This document shows, piece by piece, positions 7,679-16,860 of a stretch of 64,000 bases of DNA (position 1 is the first letter of the stretch; the number at the start of each line of letters is the position of its first letter). Position numbers and translations under genes: made by a program. Below the pieces are notes generated by a model that was given only the letters and a program-made list of their open reading frames with translations, did not search any database and was not told where the DNA came from. This DNA comes from Kistimonas asteriae. Lineage in GTDB: Bacteria; Pseudomonadota; Gammaproteobacteria; Pseudomonadales; Endozoicomonadaceae. The stretch lies in the NCBI RefSeq assembly GCF_018263925.1, contig NZ_JAEVHF010000001.1:186001-250000 (forward strand). Direction: 5' to 3'.

Positions 7679-9184
7679 ATGCGTAGCCTGATCGCCATGC
7701 TGAAACATGAAACCAATACTTTCTCCCCAATTCCCACCAACTGGCCAAGATTTCAAGACTGGAGTGGTCTCACCGGCAACGAAGCACTGGCCTTTTATCG
7801 CGGTACACGCACCGTCATGGGCGCATTTATTGATCTGACAGAGCAATGGGGTGACAACATAGTCTGCCCTATCGCTGCTGAAGCCATGCCTTCGGCGCCT
7901 GCTGATGCTGAAACCTATGAATATCTGTCCAGCTTAATACTCGAATCAGTAGCAAAAGGGGTGGACAGAATACTCCTGGATCTCCATGGCGCCATGATCA
8001 CCGAAAACACCAATGACGGAGAAGGCTCCCTGCTGTCGCGTATCCGAGCCATTGCACCGGCTACCCCCATCGCTGTCAGCCATGACTTTCACGGCAACCT
8101 GACACCCGTAACCCTGGACAACTGCACAGTGTTAACCGGTTATAAGACCTACCCTCATGTCGATCTTTATGAAACCGGCCAACAGGCAGGCATGATCCTT
8201 AATGAAGCCATGCAGGGTCACTGTCATCCCGTTATGGCATGGCAGAAACTGCCATTAATCTCCCATACCCTGAAACAGGGTACGGATGACAAACCGTTTA
8301 AATCACTCATCAAACTCTGCCAGGAAGCCGAACGGCAAGCTGGCGTGCTCAGTGTGTCTCTCTTTGGCGGTTTTCCCTTGGCAGACAGCCCTCATACTGG
8401 TTCATCCGTTGTGGTAGTTACAGATAATGATGACTTGCTCGCCAACCGTATTGCGACAGACATCGCTGAAGCCTGCTGGACCAAGCGCCATCAGCAGGTT
8501 TACCAGCCAACCTCGCTGAGTGATCAGATTCAAAAGGCAAAAAAACTCACAGAAGGCCCGATTATCCTGCTGGATCACTGTGACAATTGTGGCTCCGGAG
8601 GCACACAGGATGTCATGACAGTGATCCGTGCCGTCATGGAAGCCGGGCTGGAAGATGTCATCGTTGCCGCAGTCTGGGATCCCAAGGCAGTGGCCAGGAT
8701 GCAGGCGGCAGGTGTGAACGCAGAGGTGGCATTATCACTGGGAGGCAATACCGATATGCCGGCTATCCAGCAATCCGGGCAGCCCCTACAGGTTCAGGGC
8801 AAAGTGATCAACCTGACCGACGGTCGTTTCCGGATTGATGGGCCCATGTATCACGGCCTCGAAGTCTGCATGGGACCTACCGCCGTACTGGATACCGGAA
8901 ACATGCAGATTATCGTTGTTTCCCGCCATATAGAACCCTGGGATCCCGGCCTGTTCCACAGCCTCGGCATTGACCCTGAGCAAAAGCGCTACCTGCTTCT
9001 CAAATCCCGTATTCATTACCGCGCCGGCTTTGCAGACATAGCCAGGCACACCCTGTTGCTGGATGGTGATGGCGTCACCACCTCTGACTATCAGTTACTG
9101 TCCTTTCAGCAGCTGCAACGCCCTGTTTTTCCATTGGATCCCCTCTGTTCATTTGAACCAAACCCAGCGCCAAATAGTCTATGA
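7679..9184 (+). CDS. M81 family metallopeptidase, MlrC-like
   Basis: A protein of about 501 residues belonging to the M81/MlrC family (DUF1485 plus MlrC C-terminal domain). These are zinc-dependent enzymes best known from microcystin degradation but widespread with other, mostly unknown, amide or peptide substrates. Seen here are the N-terminal LKHETNTFSP motif, the DLHGAMITENTNDGEG and HDFHGNLT metal-site blocks, YPHVDLYETG, and the C-terminal DHCDNCGSGGTQD segment. The frame is open back to an ATG at 7640, but the family-typical N-terminus starts at 7679. Neither has a convincing ribosome-binding site. The gene stands alone after the AT-rich orphan gene. Confidence 0.85.
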   Translation: MRSLIAMLKHETNTFSPIPTNWPRFQDWSGLTGNEALAFYRGTRTVMGAFIDLTEQWGDNIVCPIAAEAMPSAPADAETYEYLSSLILESVAKGVDRILLDLHGAMITENTNDGEGSLLSRIRAIAPATPIAVSHDFHGNLTPVTLDNCTVLTGYKTYPHVDLYETGQQAGMILNEAMQGHCHPVMAWQKLPLISHTLKQGTDDKPFKSLIKLCQEAERQAGVLSVSLFGGFPLADSPHTGSSVVVVTDNDDLLANRIATDIAEACWTKRHQQVYQPTSLSDQIQKAKKLTEGPIILLDHCDNCGSGGTQDVMTVIRAVMEAGLEDVIVAAVWDPKAVARMQAAGVNAEVALSLGGNTDMPAIQQSGQPLQVQGKVINLTDGRFRIDGPMYHGLEVCMGPTAVLDTGNMQIIVVSRHIEPWDPGLFHSLGIDPEQKRYLLLKSRIHYRAGFADIARHTLLLDGDGVTTSDYQLLSFQQLQRPVFPLDPLCSFEPNPAPNSL

Positions 9185-9280
9185 TCGGTGATTAATGCCA
9201 ACACTCGCTTGACCGTACGATTTTAACGGTTAAAAGTAATCAGCATTAACGCTTTCGTTCCACTGAAAAAGCAGGTCATC

Positions 9281-9700
9281 ATGAAACAATCATTCTGGGC
9301 TCTGGCACTCTTGCTGCTGGCGGGCTGTACCACGCATGAAGCCGTTACCCGCCAGGATCTTATGCATCATCACTGGGTGCTGACCTCTATCAATCAAAAA
9401 GCCGTCCCCGGCAAAGCGGCTGGACAGGCGCAACCCGATCTGGAAATTGGCGAAAACCTCACCGTCAACGGTACAACCGGTTGTAATCGCTACCGGGGCC
9501 AGGGAATCCTGGACGGCAGCCTGTTCAAGGTGCAACAGCTGTCCACGACCCGGCGTGCCTGTCGCCCCCCTTACAGCAATATTGAGCAAACGCTGACATC
9601 CGTACTCAATAGCGGCGCAGAGATCACATTGACCAAAGAGACGCTGACACTGAAAAATGCCCAGCACACGCTGGTATTTACCCTCAGGGACTGGCTATAA
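9281..9700 (+). CDS. META-domain lipoprotein, HslJ-like
   Basis: A 139-residue outer-membrane-type lipoprotein. The signal peptide ends in the lipobox LAGC with Cys16 as the acylation site. The rest is a single META domain with HHWVLTSIN, the central GTTGCNRYRG motif, the RRACRPP conserved arginine/cysteine region and the closing TLTLKN strand. Related HslJ proteins are heat-shock or drug-tolerance factors of unknown mechanism. It runs tail-to-tail with the EamA transporter gene on the other strand, 23 bp away. Confidence 0.86.
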   Translation: MKQSFWALALLLLAGCTTHEAVTRQDLMHHHWVLTSINQKAVPGKAAGQAQPDLEIGENLTVNGTTGCNRYRGQGILDGSLFKVQQLSTTRRACRPPYSNIEQTLTSVLNSGAEITLTKETLTLKNAQHTLVFTLRDWL

Positions 9701-9723
9701 GCCGTCCCTAATCGGGCTGCAGC

Positions 9724-10668
9724 TCAGGCATGACGACGATGCAACGCTAACCACAAACCAGTCAGGATCAATCCACCCCCCACAAAATGATAGGAATGGA
9801 GCGATTCCCCCAGAAACAGAAAAGCCAGAAATGCCACAAACACCGGCATCAAACTGTTGAATAGCGAGGCACTGCTGGAGCCCAGCACTCTGACGCCATT
9901 ATTCCAGGCGAGGTAAGAAAGAATCGAGGCAAACACCGTCACATAAATAAGCAACGCCACGCTCTGAAACGTCAAGGCAAAGCCTCCGACAAGCGAGTAT
10001 TCCCATAGATAAAAGGGCATCAGTACCGGCATGCCGATGCCAACCAGCACCGTCAATATCACGATCCCCGGCAATGGTATGGCAAACCGTTTATACAGAA
10101 CGGAGTACAGTCCCCAGAAGGTCACTGCCACTAGCATATAAAGATCCCCTCGCTGACTTTTCAGCTGCAATAATTGCTGCCATTCACCGCGGGAAATGAC
10201 ATACAACAATCCAGCCAGAATAATCAGCAGACCCATGACCTGACGCAGGCGCGGGATTTCATTCAGCAAAAAAATACTCAGAAGAAGGGTGACTAACGGC
10301 AGGGACGTCTGAATCAAGGCGATATTGACCGCTTGTGTACTCTGAGCGGCAAGATATAACAGGGTATTGAATGTCGTGATACTGAGCACTGCCAGCGTCA
10401 GTAAGCAATAGCGATAACGCCAGATAGTCCCACGATGTGCATGTATCTGCCGCCAGGTAATCAGCAATAAGCAGACAAAGGCAAAGAACCAGCGCCAGAA
10501 TGCCAGCGCTACCGGAGGCACGACCCCAATACTCATTCGTCCTGCCACGCTATTCCCTGCCCAGAACAAAATCGCAGCCACCAACGCAATGGTTGCCGCC
10601 GCCCGATTGCCTGATGGCAAAAACCGCGCATAACCCTGACTATTTAACATGACACTCAACATCCCCAA
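9724..10668 (-). CDS. EamA/DMT family transporter
   Basis: A 314-residue inner-membrane protein made of two EamA repeats of about five helices each. Typical blocks are LFWAGNSVAGR in helix 1, ALAFWRWFFAF in helix 2, an internal repeat beginning LYMLVAVTFWGLYSVLYKR, and a closing FLFLGESLHSYHFVGGGLI segment. Members export amino acids or other metabolites; the substrate cannot be predicted. Several methionines near the start (residues 1, 3 and 7) leave the exact start open. Confidence 0.88.
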   Translation of the reverse strand: MGMLSVMLNSQGYARFLPSGNRAAATIALVAAILFWAGNSVAGRMSIGVVPPVALAFWRWFFAFVCLLLITWRQIHAHRGTIWRYRYCLLTLAVLSITTFNTLLYLAAQSTQAVNIALIQTSLPLVTLLLSIFLLNEIPRLRQVMGLLIILAGLLYVISRGEWQQLLQLKSQRGDLYMLVAVTFWGLYSVLYKRFAIPLPGIVILTVLVGIGMPVLMPFYLWEYSLVGGFALTFQSVALLIYVTVFASILSYLAWNNGVRVLGSSSASLFNSLMPVFVAFLAFLFLGESLHSYHFVGGGLILTGLWLALHRRHA

Positions 10669-10761
10669 GGCAGGGCATTGCTGCTGTACCCCGCCAAATG
10701 AAACTTTTATGATAAAAACCAGTCAACGCTAAGGCCTGATATCACTCAAAGGAGCCTGTGC

Positions 10762-11301
10762 ATGGAATTATCCGACATCATTACGTTCTGGTTTGAAGAA
10801 ATTTCACCGCGCCAGTGGTTTATTAAAGACAGTGACTTTGATGAACAGATTCAGCAACGTTTTTCTGATGTACATCAGACCGCGACACGGTGCGAACTGT
10901 CACCCTGGCGCGAGGCGCCGGAAGGCAGGCTCGCAGAAGTTATTATACTTGACCAGTTCTCCCGCAATCTCTACCGGGATACCGCACAAGCCTTTGCAGC
11001 CGACTCACTGGCCCTGGCACTGGCTCAGGAAGCGGTCAGAAACGGGGATGATAAGGCACTGACACCGCACCAGAAAGCATTTCTCTATATGCCATGGATG
11101 CATTCGGAATCAGCGGTCATTCACCATGAAGCCGTTGCGCTCTTTAGCCAGCCAGGATTGGAAGATAACTACCAGTTTGAATTGCGCCATAAAGCGATCA
11201 TTGACCGCTTTGGTCGTTATCCTCATCGCAATGCATTACTGGGTCGCCAGTCTACCCCGGAAGAACTGGAATTTCTCCAGCAACCGGGTTCATCTTTCTA
11301 A
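10762..11301 (+). CDS. DUF924 family protein
   Basis: A 179-residue all-helical cytoplasmic protein of the DUF924 (TPR-like) family, of unknown function. Diagnostic blocks are ITFWFEE at the start, VIILDQFSRNLYRDTAQAFA, FLYMPWMHSE and RFGRYPHRNALLGR near the end. It starts 10 bases after AAAGGAG. It is divergent from the EamA transporter gene. Confidence 0.9.
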   Translation: MELSDIITFWFEEISPRQWFIKDSDFDEQIQQRFSDVHQTATRCELSPWREAPEGRLAEVIILDQFSRNLYRDTAQAFAADSLALALAQEAVRNGDDKALTPHQKAFLYMPWMHSESAVIHHEAVALFSQPGLEDNYQFELRHKAIIDRFGRYPHRNALLGRQSTPEELEFLQQPGSSF

Positions 11302-11443
11302 ACCCCTCTAATGCGTGTGGTCATACCATTGACTACACGCCATTTCTGACACAACCGTTACAAAAAAAGCTGGCGCAATGCCTTTGAAATCCTGACAATC
11401 GCCCGCATATAACCTTGACCTTACCCGCACCTGTGGAGATGCT

Positions 11444-12316
11444 ATGAAGCGGATTGTTCTTTTCCTGGCGACCAACTTGGCCGTCATTTTGGTTTTGAGC
11501 ATTGTCTTGAACCTGGTGTACACCATGTTCGGCATTAACCGTTCCAGCATGAGCGGACTGCTGGTACTAGCCGCCGTGTTCGGATTTGGCGGTTCCCTGA
11601 TTTCCCTGTTCATGTCCAAATGGATGGCACTGCGCAGCACCGGCGCCCAGGTCATCGAACAACCCCGTAACGCCACCGAAAAATGGCTGCTGGATACCGT
11701 CGCTCGCCAAGCCCAGGCAGCAGGTATTGGCATGCCACAAGTGGCCATCTACAACGCCCCGGACATGAATGCCTTTGCTACCGGTGCCAATCGAAATAAT
11801 GCGCTGGTTGCTGTCAGCACGGGACTGCTGAACAGCATGAACGCTGATGAGGCCGAAGCGGTTCTCGGTCATGAAATCAGCCACGTCGCCAACGGCGATA
11901 TGATCACCCTGACCCTGATCCAGGGCGTGGTGAATACGTTTGTGATTTTCCTGGCGCGACTCATTGCCGGCGCCATCGACAGCGCCATGCGTAACAATAA
12001 CGAAGATGGCCAGGGCTTGGGTGGTTTTGCCTATATGGGTATCGTTATGGTGCTGGAAATGGTCTTTGGTGTACTGGCCAGTGTCATTGTCATGTGGTTC
12101 TCACGGCAGCGTGAGTACCGGGCGGATACCGGTGGTGCGAACCTGGCCGGTCGCCAGAAGATGATTGCCGCCCTGCGGCGGTTGCAGAATAACATGGAAC
12201 CCCAGCTGGAAGGCTCACTGATGGCGTTTGGAATCAGTGGAAAACACGGTGTCGCAGAATGGTTCATGAGTCACCCGCCGCTTGAAAAACGGATTGCAGC
12301 TCTTCAACAAGCCTGA
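11444..12316 (+). CDS. htpX: Membrane zinc metalloprotease HtpX
   Basis: A 290-residue inner-membrane protease that degrades damaged membrane proteins together with FtsH. Two N-terminal membrane helices (about 5-25 and 33-55) precede the cytosolic protease part with HEISH at 143-147 as zinc ligands, two further hydrophobic segments, and the third-ligand region REYRADTGG. The end [12 protein letters not shown] is family-typical. The length matches E. coli HtpX. A strong terminator follows. In other bacteria htpX belongs to Cpx or sigma-E envelope stress; no such site is evident here. Confidence 0.96.
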   Translation: MKRIVLFLATNLAVILVLSIVLNLVYTMFGINRSSMSGLLVLAAVFGFGGSLISLFMSKWMALRSTGAQVIEQPRNATEKWLLDTVARQAQAAGIGMPQVAIYNAPDMNAFATGANRNNALVAVSTGLLNSMNADEAEAVLGHEISHVANGDMITLTLIQGVVNTFVIFLARLIAGAIDSAMRNNNEDGQGLGGFAYMGIVMVLEMVFGVLASVIVMWFSRQREYRADTGGANLAGRQKMIAALRRLQNNMEPQLEGSLMAFGISGKHGVAEWFMSHPPLEKRIAALQQA

Positions 12317-12348
12317 TCCTGCTTGGCAAACACGCTGAAACCCCAAAT

Positions 12349-12375
12349 GCCCCGGCTGATACCGGGGCGTTTTTT
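12349..12375 (+). terminator. Intrinsic terminator after htpX
   Basis: Stem GCCCCGG/CCGGGGC with a 6-base loop followed by GTTTTTTC, 33 bases after the htpX stop. It also separates htpX from the convergent P450 gene. Confidence 0.92.
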
Positions 12376-12382
12376 CATGTTT

Positions 12383-13717
12383 TCAAAGCAGTTCAGGAGA
12401 AGCTGTTTGCTCCTCCTTATCTGATGACTTGTCCGGTACCGGTGGCGTCCAGGCCAATTCTAATGACTTCATGGTGCGATAGAGAAAATTGGGTTGGTAC
12501 TCAATCACTTGATCCGCCTTGAGGTGTAAATCCGGGCAACGATCCATTAGCACTTCAACAGCAACTTGCCCCTCAAGGCGTGCCAGCTGGGATCCGAGGC
12601 AATAATGAATCCCTTTCCCGAAAGCAAGATGATGCTTAGAAACGTCTTTCCGGCCAGGCGTAAATGCCTCTGGATTCGTAAAGACCCGATCATCATGATT
12701 CCCTGAACCAAACAACACCTGAACCGCTGCGCCTTTGGGAATCGTCATCCCCCCCAGTTCCGTCTCCCCTGTTGTATAACGCATCATACTTTGCAGAGGT
12801 GAATCAAACCGCAGGACTTCCTCTCGAACCGTGGCAATCATACTGCGATCATGGCAGCAGGCTTCCCAAAGGGCGGGATCAGCCAAAAGGCGGTAAAGCA
12901 GATTACAAATCATGCTGGTGACTGTCTGATGCCCTGCCCAGGTGGCACTCATACAGACATTCACCATTTCCAGGGTAGTCAGGGGCTCCACACCCTCCTG
13001 CCGGGCATGGATCATATGCGAAATCAGATCCTGTTTCGGATGCCGACGCTTCTCCTCAATCAAATCATGAAAAAAGTGCTGGAAGGCGACAAACCCCCGG
13101 GCATTCTCCAGTTGTTCCTCCAGAGACAGAGGCGCTGCCAACAGAGCGACCCAGTCGTCACTCCATTGCTTCAGGTTAGCCAGGTGCTCACGATCCACAC
13201 CGAGCACATCGCCAATGACAATCAGCGGAAAGGGGAAGGCGTAATGCTCAAGAATATCAACCTCACCACGATCCACAAACTGATCCACCACTTCGTTGGC
13301 AATGAATCGAATGTGCGATTCCATCGCCGTGACTATGCGTTGCGAAAAGGCCTTTCCCACCAGGCTTCGAATGCGGTCATGATGCGGTGGATCATTGTCA
13401 GTCATGCCCGGCACCTGGGGGTAACCCTGCTCCAACACTTCAACGACTTCTGTCGGCAACCGGCCACTGTTAACCGTGATAATACCTTTGCTGGAATAGG
13501 TATCGGTATCCTTGAGCACCTTAACGACGTCGTCATAATGTGTGACGATCCACATCTGGTAACGCTCACTGAAAAAGACCGGCTGCGTTTCCCTGGCCAG
13601 ACGGTACATGCCATAAGGATCGCGGGTCTGTTCTGGCGACAATGGATTATAGGTAGTGCCGATATCCGTTGTTTCAGTCTGATGGAAAGGACATCCTGTC
13701 ATTGTGCTCACCTTCAC
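12383..13717 (-). CDS. Cytochrome P450 (bacterial class I)
   Basis: A 444-residue soluble P450 monooxygenase. The haem-binding loop FGKGIHYCLGSQLARLE has the axial thiolate Cys373. The ExxR helix (EEVLR), the HHDRIRSLVGKAFS region in the B-C part and an NHDD region before the meander are present. The I-helix motif is AGHQT (Gln264, Thr265), where most P450s have an acidic residue in place of Gln. No ferredoxin or ferredoxin reductase gene is visible in the window, so electrons must come from elsewhere. The substrate is unknown. Its start overlaps the stop of the upstream orphan gene by four bases, which indicates translational coupling. A SAM methyltransferase and bluB are neighbours. Confidence 0.93.
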   Translation of the reverse strand: MKVSTMTGCPFHQTETTDIGTTYNPLSPEQTRDPYGMYRLARETQPVFFSERYQMWIVTHYDDVVKVLKDTDTYSSKGIITVNSGRLPTEVVEVLEQGYPQVPGMTDNDPPHHDRIRSLVGKAFSQRIVTAMESHIRFIANEVVDQFVDRGEVDILEHYAFPFPLIVIGDVLGVDREHLANLKQWSDDWVALLAAPLSLEEQLENARGFVAFQHFFHDLIEEKRRHPKQDLISHMIHARQEGVEPLTTLEMVNVCMSATWAGHQTVTSMICNLLYRLLADPALWEACCHDRSMIATVREEVLRFDSPLQSMMRYTTGETELGGMTIPKGAAVQVLFGSGNHDDRVFTNPEAFTPGRKDVSKHHLAFGKGIHYCLGSQLARLEGQVAVEVLMDRCPDLHLKADQVIEYQPNFLYRTMKSLELAWTPPVPDKSSDKEEQTASPELL

Positions 13718-14418
13718 TGATTATCCGGTTGTTCAAAGGTTGTTGGCTGATGGCGAACCACTTGGCTCATACGCTGATGGCGCTCGGAGGCTTTCCTGTG
13801 ACGCTCAAAATGTTCTTTTAACAATACTTCACCGGATTCAGGATCAAAGACCCAGAACCGGGATAGCTCCTCAAGCAGAGGTTCTTCTTCCTTAGATTGT
13901 GCGACTTCCGGCAAGGCGCTCGGACACTGCCCATGATCACGAATGAATGCCTGCAAACGTTGGTTTAACAGTGTCTTTTGTCGCTGGTATAAATCACCTG
14001 ACTGACCCGACTTCCCTTGATGTAACACCTGCAAGCGATCGCTGATTGCCTGACACACTATCGGTGTATCAATCAACTGCGCGATTTCAGACATCACTGT
14101 TGTACAACGCGCCACATCCTGCACGACAGTAAAATAGTAATAGCCCAATAAAACACCGAGCAACCAATCTCCCGGTTCAGCACGATAGCGTGCTTCAAGC
14201 TCACTGAGGCCTGATGACGACTCATCATCGGATGATTGAACAAAAAAGAGGCTTTCCAGTGCATCTTTGCTTTTTCCCACTTCATGAAAGAAGTCGATCA
14301 CATCCATCCCGTTATTGGTGTAGTTCACGGCCCTGAGTGGGCGGATATCCCTGATCTGCTGCTCCAAACGACTTCGCGGTATATTGCTGTCCTTCTTTAT
14401 TGTAACTGGCTCGGTCAT
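13714..14418 (-). CDS. Hypothetical helical protein translationally coupled to P450
   Basis: A 234-residue cytoplasmic protein that I do not recognise. It is predicted mostly helical and polar, with a region of serines and aspartates (SSDDESSSG) near residue 65, an aromatic patch GVLLGYYYF, and a basic C-terminal tail rich in His, Arg and Gln. The frame is open to 14469, but the ATG at 14418 has GGGAAGGG in front and is the better start. The last codons overlap the P450 start by four bases, so the two proteins are probably made together. It could be a partner or substrate carrier of the P450, but nothing in the sequence proves this. Confidence 0.6.
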   Translation of the reverse strand: MTEPVTIKKDSNIPRSRLEQQIRDIRPLRAVNYTNNGMDVIDFFHEVGKSKDALESLFFVQSSDDESSSGLSELEARYRAEPGDWLLGVLLGYYYFTVVQDVARCTTVMSEIAQLIDTPIVCQAISDRLQVLHQGKSGQSGDLYQRQKTLLNQRLQAFIRDHGQCPSALPEVAQSKEEEPLLEELSRFWVFDPESGEVLLKEHFERHRKASERHQRMSQVVRHQPTTFEQPDNQ

Positions 14419-14552
14419 TTGCCCTTCCCTTGCCTTTATGCGCGCGCATCTTGCGACAGGTGATCGCATTTTGATTTAAAGCAGCCACCTCATCTACTCT
14501 ATTTTTAGATAAGCACAGAGATCACACCATTGCACCGGGGAGGGGAAAAACC

Positions 14553-15290
14553 ATGGACGTTCCCGTTATACCAAACACAGGACGTATATTAGATGTCTGG
14601 TTAGGCGGCCAGCATCATACGTCGGCAGACCATGAAGCGGCTCAACTGTTCAGTGGTATCTATGAGCGATTCCCGGAAGTTTTCCAAACCCTGAGGCAAT
14701 ACATTGTTCGCGCCTCTCAACAGCTTCATCAACAGGGCATTGATCGTTTCCTGGTATTGGGAGCAGGTATTCCATCCTGTGGCAATGTCCATGAAGCCGT
14801 TCCAAATGCCAGAGTGCTGTATACCGATATTGACCCATACAACATCGAACTGGGTAAACAGCTCTTAGAGAACACTTCGCGGGCTGATTACAGTTATTGT
14901 GATGCGAATGATTTCTCGACCTGTGACAAAGACGCGTTAAGGCAGGTGTTAGAAACCAGTGACACGTCGCCCATAGGCTATGTCGTTGTGGGTATTACTG
15001 TATTTATGCGAGATGAGGCGGTTTCCGCGTTGTTTCAATCGCTGTATGAGCATGCGCCTGCAGGCAGCCGGGTGATCTTTGATCTGGATAGTCACGCCTT
15101 GAGCCATTTCCCCGAAGCATTGGCAATACTTGGTGATAATTTTCATATGCGTACGCCGGAAGATTTCGCCACACTGATTCAACCCTGGCGCGTATCAGAA
15201 CCAGGTATCCAGCCTGTACAGAGCTGGAACAACCACCAGCCAAATACAGACCTGCCGGTTTTCATGTATGGCGGCATTGCCAAAAAGTAA
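14553..15290 (+). CDS. SAM-dependent methyltransferase, Methyltransf_19 (DUF574) type
   Basis: A 245-residue protein with the layout of the PF04672 methyltransferases common in actinomycetes. It has the N-terminal GRILDVWLGGQHHTSADHEAA block, the helix LRQYIVRASQQLHQQGID, the SAM-binding motif I FLVLGAGIPSCGNVHE, and the acidic strand-2 end LYTDIDPYN. The strand-4 region VVVGITVFM is also recognisable. The substrate is unknown. A strong GGGGAGGGG ribosome-binding site precedes the ATG. The gene is divergent from the P450 pair and convergent with bluB. The family is unusual in gammaproteobacteria, which suggests transfer; that distribution statement is general knowledge, not a search. Confidence 0.8.
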   Translation: MDVPVIPNTGRILDVWLGGQHHTSADHEAAQLFSGIYERFPEVFQTLRQYIVRASQQLHQQGIDRFLVLGAGIPSCGNVHEAVPNARVLYTDIDPYNIELGKQLLENTSRADYSYCDANDFSTCDKDALRQVLETSDTSPIGYVVVGITVFMRDEAVSALFQSLYEHAPAGSRVIFDLDSHALSHFPEALAILGDNFHMRTPEDFATLIQPWRVSEPGIQPVQSWNNHQPNTDLPVFMYGGIAKK

Positions 15291-15296
15291 TTCAGC

Positions 15297-15950
15297 CTAG
15301 CGACGTATCACCTTATTGCTCAGCGAACGACGCGTCTCCCAGCCTGACAGCTGTAGTTCCGGTTCTGTATGCTCTTCCTGGGGGTAGCCAAGACAAAGGT
15401 AGGCAATGAATTGCCAGTGATCCGGGACGTCGCAGATACCCTTCACCACGTCGGGATTCAGAATAGATACCCACCCTAACCCGACACCATGCGTTCTTGC
15501 TGCAAGCCACAGGGAGTAAATGGCCAGAACGGACGAGTAATGCAAGGTTTCAGGCATTGTCGACTGTCCCAGACCGTGCCCCTGATCAGGATTCACATCA
15601 ACAAAAGTGGCAATCTGTACAGGCGCCTCACGGAGTCCGGCCAGTTTCAGGCTGGCATACCGGGCCGCCCGGGCACCTGAGAACTGCTGTAGCGCAGCGC
15701 TATTACACTGTTCAAAGTCTGCCGTTATCTGCGCCCGTCGCTCCATGTCGTCAACCATAATAAAACGCCAGGGCTGACTTAACCCAACCGAAGGCGAGAG
15801 ATTGGCAATATCCAGCAACTCATCAACTAACCCATCAGGCAATGGACGAGTATCAAAACGTCGCACATCACGCCGCCACTCAAGCAGTTGCCGGAACTGG
15901 TTTCTGAAATCTTGATCAAAACGAGGTGGCGTCGCTGCCATTTTTTGCAT
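15297..15950 (-). CDS. bluB: 5,6-dimethylbenzimidazole synthase BluB
   Basis: A 217-residue flavin-destroying member of the nitroreductase fold that converts reduced FMN to dimethylbenzimidazole, the lower ligand of vitamin B12. Diagnostic are RRDVRRFD at the start, SPSVGLSQPWRFI, YASLKLAGLREAP, TMPETLHYSSVLAIYSLWLAART and GLGWVSIL, which match BluB rather than general nitroreductases. GGAGAGG sits seven bases before the ATG. No other cobalamin gene and no cobalamin riboswitch is visible nearby, so it may serve B12 salvage or tailoring, or make an unusual product with the neighbouring P450 and methyltransferase. Confidence 0.87.
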   Translation of the reverse strand: MQKMAATPPRFDQDFRNQFRQLLEWRRDVRRFDTRPLPDGLVDELLDIANLSPSVGLSQPWRFIMVDDMERRAQITADFEQCNSAALQQFSGARAARYASLKLAGLREAPVQIATFVDVNPDQGHGLGQSTMPETLHYSSVLAIYSLWLAARTHGVGLGWVSILNPDVVKGICDVPDHWQFIAYLCLGYPQEEHTEPELQLSGWETRRSLSNKVIRR

Positions 15951-16030
15951 AGAAAAGCCTCTCCCTGGCTCTGATCGAATGATTGTTTTTTACGGGATAA
16001 CGGATCCCTGATTACACGTTACATTCTGAC

Positions 16031-16570
16031 TTATTCACTGACAGGCGATGTCGATTCATGGCTGATCACCGGCTCATCCTGCTCTGTGTTAATTTTCAAT
16101 GTTGCACTTAACGGCTTCTCGTTGGAAGTTAAGCTCGCATGATCATGGCTATTCAAGGTGACCTTGATCTCATTCTCACCCGAGGTGAAGTAATGCCCGG
16201 GCAGATGCTCATATGGCCCATAAAGGCGTTTAACTTTCTTGCCATTGATAAACAGATGCGCATGCCCCTGAGCCAGCTCGTCATGTCTAACCGCTGCATA
16301 CTCGGGTGATTCCAGCTCAAAATTCCGGATATTAAGATGCAGATTAAAACCCGTCACTGCGTCGCGAAATAACAGCAGCGATAATTCCGGTACTTTCACA
16401 CCCTCAGGCAACGCAACCATTTCCTCATGATGACAACAGGCACGATCTTCCCCGTGTTGCGCATGGGCAGAATGCATACTGTCTGCCAGCAGTGGTGTGA
16501 TAGACGTACCCAACACACTGGAAAGAAAGAAAGACATCAAAATACGATTATTGCTGCGCCATTTGGCCAT
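16031..16570 (-). CDS. Exported protein with His/Cys-rich N-terminus
   Basis: A 179-residue protein with an N-terminal signal peptide (hydrophobic core ILMSFFLSSVLGTSITPLL, likely cut after LADS or nearby). Just after it comes HSAHAQHGEDRACCHHEE, a cluster of five histidines and two cysteines that looks metal-binding. The folded part has FNLHLNIRNFELESPE, GHAHLFINGKKVKRLYGPY and a beta-rich ENEIKVTLNSHDH stretch. I know this arrangement only as an uncharacterised periplasmic family. The frame opens with a GTG at 16588; the ATG at 16570 gives a normal signal peptide. A role in metal or copper handling is a guess based on the histidines. Confidence 0.65.
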   Translation of the reverse strand: MAKWRSNNRILMSFFLSSVLGTSITPLLADSMHSAHAQHGEDRACCHHEEMVALPEGVKVPELSLLLFRDAVTGFNLHLNIRNFELESPEYAAVRHDELAQGHAHLFINGKKVKRLYGPYEHLPGHYFTSGENEIKVTLNSHDHASLTSNEKPLSATLKINTEQDEPVISHESTSPVSE

Positions 16571-16829
16571 GACCACATCCAACCTCACATAATTGAAAAA
16601 GACTGATCAAGCGTGGCAACCGTTTATAAGGCTACCTAATAAAAAACATAGAACATTACGCATTGATTGCCTTATACCAATCCGATGGAGGAATAAGGTT
16701 GGAGGAGAGGGCTCTGAAGTGACAGTGCAAAAAAGTGCCTATGCTATCGACACTTGAACCCATTCGCTCAATGGCATATTGATAGCGAATGAAAAAAAGA
16801 AACTGACTGATACTTATAAGACAAGCCAT

Positions 16830-16853
16830 GCCGAAGAAAACCCTTTCTCCGGC
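16830..16853 (-). terminator. Hairpin just after the NAD-kinase-like gene
   Basis: A 10-bp stem with one G-T pair (GCCGGAGAAA/TTTCTTCGGC on the minus strand) and a 4-base loop, starting seven bases past the stop codon. No T run follows, so this is only terminator-like. Confidence 0.4.
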
Positions 16854-16860
16854 TTAACCG

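Noticed and set aside
12851..13720. A 289-codon open frame antisense to the P450 gene
   Set aside because: The P450 is clearly coding with haem and ExxR motifs; the antisense frame has no recognisable domain.
15951..16030. Cobalamin riboswitch in front of bluB
   Set aside because: The 80-bp leader has none of the conserved B12-box bases and is too short for the full element.
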